Source: an uncultured Prevotellaceae bacterium (GTDB taxonomy: Bacteria > Bacteroidota > Bacteroidia > Bacteroidales > Bacteroidaceae). Taken from it: a stretch of DNA of 46,293 nucleotides. The position numbers and the translations under genes are program-made. Below the pieces are notes generated by a model that saw only the letters and a list, made by a program, of their open reading frames with translations, did no database searches and was not told where the DNA came from. Shown here piece by piece: positions 23,994 to 30,900 of this stretch. Position 1 is the stretch's first letter; each line of letters begins with the position of its first letter. The stretch covers positions 1 through 46,293 of the forward strand of contig CAMJIL010000016.1 in the NCBI GenBank assembly GCA_946405805.1. Reading direction: 5' to 3'.

Positions 23994-24596
23994 ATGGATA
24001 AAGTAAGTTATGCCTTAGGTTTGAATATAGGCAAGCAATTAGAAAGTATGGGTGCGAACGATTTGAATATCGATGATTTCGCACAGGCAATTAAGGATGT
24101 TCTTGCTGGAAAGGCTCAGATGACAATGCCTGAGAGCCAGAAGATTGTTCAGCAGTTCTTCCAGGAGCAGGAGGCCAAGCAGCGTGCAAAGGCAGCTGAG
24201 ATGGGTAAGGTTGCAAAGGCAGAAGGTGAGAAATATCTTGCAGAGAATGCTAAGAAAGATGGCGTTATCACAACAAAGAGCGGTCTTCAGTATATGGTTA
24301 TCACAGAGGGCACCGGTAAGTCTCCAAAGGCTACAGACAGCGTAAAATGCCACTATGAGGGTTTCCTGACGGATGGTACTGTCTTTGACAGTAGCGTACA
24401 GCGTGGTGAGCCAGCTACATTCCCACTGGGTGGAGTTATAGCAGGTTGGACAGAAGGTCTGCAGCTGATGAAAGAGGGTGGTAAGACACGTTTCTTCATC
24501 CCTTACAATCTGGCTTACGGTGAGGCAGGCGCAGCTGGTTCTATACCTCCTTTTGCAACACTCATCTTTGACGTAGAATTGATAGAGGTGAAGTGA
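23994..24596 (+). CDS. FKBP-type peptidyl-prolyl isomerase, probably cytoplasmic
   Basis: 200 residues without a signal peptide. An N-terminal helical FKBP_N dimerisation region (about 1-90, beginning VSYALGLNIGKQL) is followed by a C-terminal FKBP domain: GLQYMVITEGTG, VKCHYEGFLTDGTVFDSS, VIAGWTEGLQLMKEGGKT and LAYGEAG. It speeds proline cis-trans isomerisation and may chaperone folding. It is the first of three tandem FKBP genes, related to Mip/FkpA proteins but shorter and unsecreted. A repeat array of 42 bases separates it from the next gene. Confidence 0.93.
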   Translation: MDKVSYALGLNIGKQLESMGANDLNIDDFAQAIKDVLAGKAQMTMPESQKIVQQFFQEQEAKQRAKAAEMGKVAKAEGEKYLAENAKKDGVITTKSGLQYMVITEGTGKSPKATDSVKCHYEGFLTDGTVFDSSVQRGEPATFPLGGVIAGWTEGLQLMKEGGKTRFFIPYNLAYGEAGAAGSIPPFATLIFDVELIEVK

Positions 24597-24637
24597 GTTA
24601 GGAATTAGGAGTTAGGAATTAGGAATTAGGAATTATC
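24596..24637. repeat. Degenerate tandem repeat, AGGAATT family
   Basis: About six copies of TTAGGAA with one TTAGGAG variant, between the first and second FKBP genes. Confidence 0.85.
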
Positions 24638-24656
24638 AATAATATTTAAAAAAACA

Positions 24657-25529
24657 ATGAAAAAAATCTTTTTTGCAGCAACAGCTGCTATCATGGCCGC
24701 AGTGTTCACTTCTTGCGGTAATGGCACTCCAAGTGCAAATCTTAAGGACGATGTTGATACCCTCAGTTATGCTGTCGGTATGGCTCAGTCAGACGGTCTG
24801 AAGGAATATCTCGTTCAGCGTATGGGCGTTGATACTGCTTATATCGATGAGTTTATCAAGGGTCTCAACGAAGGTGCTACAATCGGTGACGACAAGGCAA
24901 AGGCAGCATATATCGCTGGTGTGCAGATTGGTCAGCAGGTAGGCAGCCAGATGGTTCAGGGCCTTAACTATGAAATCTTCGGCAACGATTCTACTCAGCA
25001 GATTTCTTCCAAGAACCTCATCGCAGGTTTTGTAGCAGGTGTTACAGGTAAGAAGCAGCTGATGAACCTCAACCAGGCTCGTATGCTTGCAGAGGAGAAG
25101 ATGCATACCGTAAAGGCTGCTGCTATGGAGAAGCAGTTTGGTGACTACAAGAAGCAGAATGAGAAGTTCCTTGCTGACAATGCTAAGAAGCCAGGTGTCG
25201 TAACACTTCCTTCAGGTCTTCAGTACAAGGTTATCACAGAGGGTACTGGTGCTACTCCTGCCGATACTTCTCTCGTAAAGGTTAACTACGAAGGCAAGAC
25301 AATCGACGGAAAGGTGTTCGATTCAAGCTTCAAGCGTAATGCTCCTGTTGAGATGCGTGCTAATCAGGTTATCAAGGGTTGGACAGAGGCTCTTACTCAC
25401 ATGAAGGCCGGTAGTAAGTACGAGGTTTACATCCCACAGCAGCTGGCTTACGGCGAGCGCGCTCAGGGTGAGCAGATCAAGCCTTTCTCAACTCTCGTAT
25501 TCACAATCGAACTGCTCGAAGTGAAGTAA
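24657..25529 (+). CDS. FKBP-type peptidyl-prolyl isomerase lipoprotein
   Basis: 290 residues. A lipoprotein signal ends in the lipobox VFTSC with Cys20, so the mature protein should be tethered to a membrane. The FKBP_N region starts at DTLSYAVGMAQSDGLKEYL near residue 35; the FKBP domain occupies about 180-290 with GLQYKVITEGTG, VNYEGKTIDGKVFDSS, VIKGWTEALTHM and LAYGERAQG. It acts as an envelope folding factor. It is the second of three paralogues and is closer to the third than to the first in its FKBP domain. Confidence 0.94.
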   Translation: MKKIFFAATAAIMAAVFTSCGNGTPSANLKDDVDTLSYAVGMAQSDGLKEYLVQRMGVDTAYIDEFIKGLNEGATIGDDKAKAAYIAGVQIGQQVGSQMVQGLNYEIFGNDSTQQISSKNLIAGFVAGVTGKKQLMNLNQARMLAEEKMHTVKAAAMEKQFGDYKKQNEKFLADNAKKPGVVTLPSGLQYKVITEGTGATPADTSLVKVNYEGKTIDGKVFDSSFKRNAPVEMRANQVIKGWTEALTHMKAGSKYEVYIPQQLAYGERAQGEQIKPFSTLVFTIELLEVK

Positions 25530-25530
25530 A

Positions 25531-25590
25531 ATAAATTAAAGATTAAAAATTAAAGATTAAATTCAGCGCTTTGCGCTTTAGAATTAAAAT
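25531..25590. repeat. Degenerate repeat AAATTAAAGATT plus a small GCGCTTTGCGC element
   Basis: Copies of ATTAAAGATTAAA are followed by CAGCGCTTTGCGCTTTAG and another AATTAAAA. A similar mix of AATTCAAAATT with a G/C-rich core occurs in the nitrilase gene at 26755-26822. Confidence 0.7.
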
Positions 25591-25591
25591 C

Positions 25592-26596
25592 ATGAAAAGA
25601 ATATTTTTTGTAATTCTTGCAGCAGCTCTTTGCGTTGTTTCTGTTGATGCTGCAAAGAAGGATAAGAAGGACAAGAAGGATAAGACAGAGAATGTTCAAT
25701 GCCAGTTCAATGTTCAATCTTTAAAGTCTTCAAGCGACTCCCTCAGCTATGCTGGTGGATATGCTAACACAAACGGCTTGATACCATACCTGCAGCAGCA
25801 GCTCAAGGTTGATACAGCCTATATGGCAGATTTTATTCAGGGTCTCAAGGATGCTAAGGAGAAGGGCAATGACCCACGTTTCGTAGCATACAATGCCGGT
25901 GCCCAGATACAACAGATGCTTGAGCAGCGCATGATATCAGGCATTAAGACAGCCCTGCAGGATGCTGATGATTCCCTCAATGTAAACCTTTTCTATGCAG
26001 GTTTCTTCGCTGCTTTGAACAACGACTCTACTTTCTTCAAGCAGGATGGTGCTATGAAGTACTTTGAAGAAGGCATGAAGCGTAATGATGAAGCAAAGAA
26101 GGAAAAGCTCTATGGCGAGAATCGTCGTAAGGGTGAGCAGTTCCTGGCTCAGAACAGCACAAAGGACAGCGTCGTAACCCTTCCTTCTGGACTTCAGTAC
26201 AAGGTGCTCACAATGGGAACAGGTCCTAAGCCAAAGGCTACTCAGGAGGTTCATGTGAAGTACGAGGGAAAACTCGTTGACGGCAAGGTGTTCGACAGCA
26301 GCTATACCCGCAAGGACCAGATAACAAAGTTCCGTGCCAACCAGGTTATCAAGGGTTGGACAGAGGCTCTGCAGCTGATGCCTGTAGGCTCTAAGTGGGA
26401 ACTGTATATCCCACAGGAGTTAGGCTATGGCGACCGCCAGTCAGGACAGATTCCTCCATATTCAGCACTGATATTCACGGTTGAGTTGGTTGATATCACT
26501 CCTGATGCTACAGCAAAGCCAGCAGCTGCAACAGCAACAGAAAAGCCAGCGGCAAAAGCTGCTCCAGCAAAGGCAAAGAAAGCTGCTAAGAAGTGA
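25592..26596 (+). CDS. FKBP-type peptidyl-prolyl isomerase, secreted, with Lys/Ala/Pro tail
   Basis: 334 residues from ATG 25592; an upstream in-frame ATG at 25571 sits in the repeat array and would spoil the signal peptide. The cleavable signal (about 1-20, ending VSVDA) predicts a periplasmic protein. Then come AKKDKKDKKDK, a short repeat-derived stretch (25691-25725), an FKBP_N region from LSYAGGYANTNGL, and an FKBP domain with GLQYKVLTMGTG, VIKGWTEALQLM and LGYGDRQSG. The last 30 residues are almost only Lys, Ala, Pro and Thr, a disordered basic tail. The stop overlaps the GTG start of the nitrilase gene (GTGA). Confidence 0.92.
   Translation: MKRIFFVILAAALCVVSVDAAKKDKKDKKDKTENVQCQFNVQSLKSSSDSLSYAGGYANTNGLIPYLQQQLKVDTAYMADFIQGLKDAKEKGNDPRFVAYNAGAQIQQMLEQRMISGIKTALQDADDSLNVNLFYAGFFAALNNDSTFFKQDGAMKYFEEGMKRNDEAKKEKLYGENRRKGEQFLAQNSTKDSVVTLPSGLQYKVLTMGTGPKPKATQEVHVKYEGKLVDGKVFDSSYTRKDQITKFRANQVIKGWTEALQLMPVGSKWELYIPQELGYGDRQSGQIPPYSALIFTVELVDITPDATAKPAAATATEKPAAKAAPAKAKKAAKK
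25691..25725. repeat. Degenerate TTCAATGTTCAATG repeat inside the third FKBP gene
   Basis: Copies of TTCAATG are translated as NVQCQFNVQS. It is the reverse complement of the CATTGAACATTG family inside queH (13842-13880). Confidence 0.65.
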
Positions 26597-27411
26597 AAGT
26601 AACAATACTACAGACCGATATTAAGTGGGCTGACCCTGATGCTAATGAGAAAGCGTTGGAGTCAGCCCTCCTTAGTTCTGAAAAGTCAGACCTCTACGTC
26701 CTTCCCGAGATGTGGAACACAGGGTTCTTGGCAAGCGAAGAGTCGAAGGACTCTTTAATTCATAATTCAAAATTCTTCGGCGAGCGAAGCGGCAAAGCCG
26801 ATTACATAATTCAAAATTTAAAAGAGTTTGCTCGCCGCTTTGATGCTGCCATTGCCGGCTCTATGGATGTAGAGGAAGATGGGAAACGCTATAACCGTTT
26901 CTATTTCGTAACACCTACTGATGTCTATACTTATGACAAGCGCCACCTCTTCTCCTATGCCGGTGAAGACAAAAACTTTACGGCAGGCAAGGAACGCACC
27001 ATTGTCGAGTGGCGAGGCGTGAAATTCCTCCTGCAGGTGTGCTACGACCTCCGCTTCCCATGTTTTTCGCGCAATAACCTGAAACTTGAAACCAGAAACC
27101 AGAAACCCCAAGGGTCCCTTTACGATGCCATCATCTATGTCGCCAACTGGCCTGCCAGCCGCCGCAAGGTGTGGGATGTGCTGTTACAAGCTCGCGCCTT
27201 GGAAAACCAATGTTTCGTTGTAGGAGTCAACAGGGTAGGCGACGACCCCGTCTGCCATTATGATGGAGGTTCTGCCATCATCGATGCCAAAGGCAAAATC
27301 CTCGCCTCAGTGCCAGACAACACCGCCGCCACCGCCACCGCCATCTTGGATATGGAATCTCTCAATGCCTTCAGAATGAAATTCCCCGTCCTCCAAGATG
27401 CGGACGAATAA
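26593..27411 (+). CDS. Carbon-nitrogen hydrolase (nitrilase superfamily, omega-amidase-like) with two repeat insertions
   Basis: 272 residues from GTG 26593, which overlaps the FKBP stop. The catalytic triad is visible: E39 in LPEMWNTGF, K116 in DKRHLF, and C150 in QVCYDLRFP. These local sequences match the YafV/NIT2 omega-amidase group, which hydrolyses alpha-ketoglutaramate or alpha-ketosuccinamate. Two stretches, residues about 55-77 and 162-175, are encoded by degenerate repeats (26755-26822 and 27077-27110) that stay in frame. Both sit at surface-loop positions between conserved blocks, so activity may survive. It ends the FKBP operon. Confidence 0.9.
   Translation: MKVTILQTDIKWADPDANEKALESALLSSEKSDLYVLPEMWNTGFLASEESKDSLIHNSKFFGERSGKADYIIQNLKEFARRFDAAIAGSMDVEEDGKRYNRFYFVTPTDVYTYDKRHLFSYAGEDKNFTAGKERTIVEWRGVKFLLQVCYDLRFPCFSRNNLKLETRNQKPQGSLYDAIIYVANWPASRRKVWDVLLQARALENQCFVVGVNRVGDDPVCHYDGGSAIIDAKGKILASVPDNTAATATAILDMESLNAFRMKFPVLQDADE
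26755..26822. repeat. Repeat insertion 1 inside the nitrilase gene
   Basis: Two copies of CATAATTCAAAATT flank a G/C-rich core that reads CGGCGAGCGAAGCGGCAAAG. It adds about 23 residues in frame. Confidence 0.75.
27077..27110. repeat. Repeat insertion 2 inside the nitrilase gene
   Basis: Four copies of GAAACCA/GAAACTT, the same family as 3101-3150. They add about 14 residues between CFSRN and YDAIIYVANWP. Confidence 0.75.
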
Positions 27412-27419
27412 AAATCAGT

Positions 27420-27501
27420 AAAAAAAGATCGCTTATATATCTTGTCGGCGGAAGAAATTTTGTGCGTCGGCCGATGCGCACGATTTTCTCCGCCTGGGAA
27501 C
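27420..27501 (-). ncRNA. Candidate small structured RNA
   Basis: On the minus strand, a -7 box TACCTTTG (27506-27513) would start a transcript near 27501. It would fold into a long hairpin (arms 27477-27494 and 27447-27466: GGCGGA, GAAA and GTGCG blocks pair, with one bulge and one internal loop) and end at a weak 5-bp stem (27425-27429/27439-27443) followed by a U-run. No known RNA family was recognised. Alternatively, the hairpin could act on the plus strand as a 3' end of the FKBP-nitrilase operon. Confidence 0.35.
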
Positions 27502-27505
27502 ATTG

Positions 27506-27513
27506 CAAAGGTA
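27506..27513 (-). promoter_or_regulatory. -7 box without a downstream gene (minus strand)
   Basis: The minus strand reads TTGTACCTTTGC, a full match to the GTAnnTTTGC form seen at other promoters in this window. The only thing downstream is the hairpin at 27447-27494. No -33 element is clear. Confidence 0.4.
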
Positions 27514-27580
27514 CAACATTCTCATTGCGGTCTACGAATTTTTTTGAATTTTTTTTGAGATTTTTTTCAGTTGCGGTCAC

Positions 27581-27726
27581 GTGGTCATTTGTCATTTGTC
27601 AAAATCGAAAACGGATGTCGTCAGAAATCGCCACTATATATAAATAATTTTATTATTTATATATAGTGAGCAAATAACCACGTTCCCAAATCGAAAATGA
27701 CCAAATGACCTTGACCAAATGACCAC
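27581..27726. repeat. Nested inverted repeats around a 17-bp palindrome
   Basis: Outer arms GTGGTCATTTG (27581-27591) and CAAATGACCAC (27716-27726) are perfect complements. Inside, AAATCGAAAA occurs on both sides as a direct repeat. The centre (27632-27668) is a perfect 17-bp stem, CACTATATATAAATAAT and its complement, with a TTT loop. TGACCAAATGACC words are also tandemly repeated on the right. Confidence 0.8.
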
Positions 27727-27856
27727 TAATTTTATTGGGGGGGGTATTCTAATTTTTGCCGATTTCATCGAGGTATTTAAACATGATGATATGGTTAATT
27801 ATGCCCAGATAGTCGAATATACTTCGTCATGGAAATAAAATAAATAGCATTTTTTA

Positions 27857-27888
27857 TTTGTATTTCTCATAATTTAATCGTACCTTTG
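27857..27888 (+). promoter_or_regulatory. Promoter of the GH51/GH43 gene
   Basis: A -33 TTTG at 27857-27860, a 20-base spacer and a -7 box TACCTTTG at 27881-27888. The leader to ATG 27943 is about 50 bases. Confidence 0.75.
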
Positions 27889-27942
27889 TACCCGGAAATC
27901 TATTGTGCTAACTAAATCGAAACTAAAAAACCTTGGGCAATT

Positions 27943-30900
27943 ATGAATTATAAAAGTTTTTTCATCACATTGCAGATACTGTTGTCTTCAGTATTTGTGC
28001 ATGCACAGGTGCAGCTGAATTTGTTCCCTGATAAGTATGGCACAAGCCTTGCCGAGAAACCATATGGCATCTTCTTTGAGGAGATAAATCATGCTGCCGA
28101 TGGCGGTTTGTGGAGCGAGATGGTTAGCAACCGTTCGTTCGAGGATAATGATTACCAGCCAGAAAATTGGTGGGGTGATGGCAATACCCAAATCGAACTC
28201 GGCACGAGTAATCTCATGAATTCTGCGCAGAGCCAGTACATGCATGTAATCCCTTCAGCCAGTGGTGCTGATATACGCAATGGGGGATATTGGGGCATGA
28301 GGCTCGATGGACAGACGTCCTACACCCTGACGTTCTTTGCGCGTGCTGATGCTGCTTTCTCAACAACATTAAAGGCATACCTTTTGGACTATGACAGCGG
28401 TAGCGTACTCCTGAGCGCTTCGAAGAATATCAGTATAGGCACTACATGGAAGAAGATAAGCCTGACGATTCCTGATGCTAACCGCATAAGCGGAAAGGCT
28501 TTCCTATCATTGCAGACAACATCGGCAAATGAATTTGATATCGACGTAGTAAGCCTGATGCCTGCCGAAACCTACAAGGGGCACGGTTGCCGTAAGGATT
28601 TGGCGCAGATGCTGGAAGACCTGAAGCCACGCTTTATGCGTTTCCCTGGCGGCTGCTATGTGGAAGGTGAATATACCGAAAATAATGGTGAAAGAAACCG
28701 CTTTGAATGGAAAAAGACAATAGGGCCGATAGAGGAGCGCCCGGGACACTGGAATATCAACTGGAAATACAGAAGCTCTGACGCTTTCGGTTTCCACGAG
28801 ATGCTGCAGTTGAGTGAAGACCTCGGTGCTGTGCCCCTATTTGTGGTTAATGTGGGATTGGGACATAAGTGGAATCAACCTATAGACGACCTCGACGAAT
28901 TCATACAGGAGGCCCTTGATGCCATAGAGTATGCTAACGGTGCCACAACTACAACATGGGGCGCCAAGCGTGCTGCCAACGGACATCCCGAGCCTTTCGG
29001 ACTGAAGTATATTGAGATTGGTAATGAAAACTACCAAAACAGTATATGGAATAATAACGAGCAGAGTTATCAGTATCCAGACCGCTATTATATGTTCTAT
29101 CAAGCCATAAAGGCGAAATATCCCGATATTGTTTGTATAGGTAATGTGGAGTCATGGGGAACAGACGATCCTTCGTGGCGCAACAGCTATCCTGTAGAAG
29201 TCGTTGATGAACATTACTATCGTAACCCATCATGGTTTGTAAGCAATTATGAAAAGTATGACACATACGACCGCAACGGACCTAAGATATATCCTGGTGA
29301 GTATGCCGTAACACAAAGCTTCGGTACTACAGGCAATCTGGCTGCAGCATTGGGTGAGGCGGTATATATGCAGGGTATGGAACGCAACTCGGACATCGTG
29401 ACGATGGCTTCATATGCTCCTATCTTTGTGAATGTGAACGACCAGAAATGGATGCCTGACATGATACGATTTGATGCCACAAACAGCTATGGCACGCCAT
29501 CTTACTACGTGCAAAAACTGATGTCGCAGAAGATTGGAACACAGAATATCACATGGACAGAGGAGGGTAACAGCGAATCGTCTTCCGTAAATTACGGAGG
29601 CCTTTCTACATGGATTACATCGGCAACATTCTCTGACTACAAGATAATAAAAGATGGTGAGGTTGTTTATACTGCTCCTTTTGACGGCACTTCAAACTGG
29701 ACGGACAATGCGGGCACTTTCAGTGAGAGTGGTGGCACTTTGACCCAGAGCAGTACATCAATGGAAGGTCTCCTGTATGTCAACAAGAATATAGACTTGG
29801 GTGAGAACTATACTATACAAGTTAAAGCCACAAAGAAAGGTGGTGCAGAGGGCTTCCTTATTGCCTTCGGTTACAAAGACTCAAAGAACTACTGCTGGTG
29901 GAACCTTGGTGGTTGGGGCAATACCCGATTCTGTATAGAACGTGCTGTTAACGGAACAAAGTCTCAGTATGATAACATATACAGATCACTTGCTACAGGT
30001 GTAACATACGATTTGCGTATAGAGGTGCGTGGAAACCATATCAAATGCTACATAGATGATGAGTTGTGTCATGATGTGGTATTACCTGCAGAACATGTAG
30101 AAAGACATGTCTATACCTCCGCAAGTCGTGATGGTAATAAGCTGTATGTGAAACTTGTCAATCCGTCAGGAACAGATTATTCAACAACCCTTACAACTTC
30201 CGGATACTCTGCATCAAACATAAAGCTGACGCAGATGAAGGCAGATAGCGATCAGGCAGAGAATACGAATGACAATATGTATAATGTCGTTCCGCAGGAA
30301 TCAACTCTTTCTGCTTATGGTACAAGCATAATGATAAATGTACCGGCATACTCGTTTAATATTTACGAGATGGACATTACAGAAGGAGAAATGACCGATG
30401 TAGGCATTATGCCAGAAGAGGGTACGTTCTACCTGAAAGATGCCGACAGCGGACAATATCTCTCAAGAGGCGCTACATGGGGCACGCAGGCTACTCTGTC
30501 GGAGCTGGGACTTCCTGTTCAGATAGTTAATGTATCGAGTGATGTATATACTGTTCGTTATATCGATTTGAGCAATAAATATCTGGGTAATTTGGATGAC
30601 CCATACACGGATGTCGCTGCTAATCAGGGAAACAAGATACAATGGCGTTTCCGTGATGCTGGAGATGGCAACCTGTGGCTTGAGAATGCATTTTCAAAAA
30701 CATACTTTGCTGCCAAGGCAGGAGAAGGGGCTTACTTTACAAGTAACACCTCCGAAGCAACACGCTTCACGATTGTTTCGAACGCCGCATATGAGAAATA
30801 TATAGAGTCACTGACTCCTCTTGATGAAGAGACGGAATATAGCGTAAGCAAAGACGTGACGGACTTCGTAAAGAATGCCTCAATGGCGACAGGAGTAGAA

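Larger units (their letters stand above)
27412..27942. other. Gene-free 531-base region rich in inverted repeats
   Basis: No credible coding sequence lies here on either strand. From left to right it holds a candidate minus-strand small RNA (27420-27501) with its promoter box, T-rich runs, nested inverted repeats around a 17-bp palindrome (27581-27726), a run of eight G (27737-27744), and the promoter of the arabinosidase gene (27857-27888). Confidence 0.8.
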
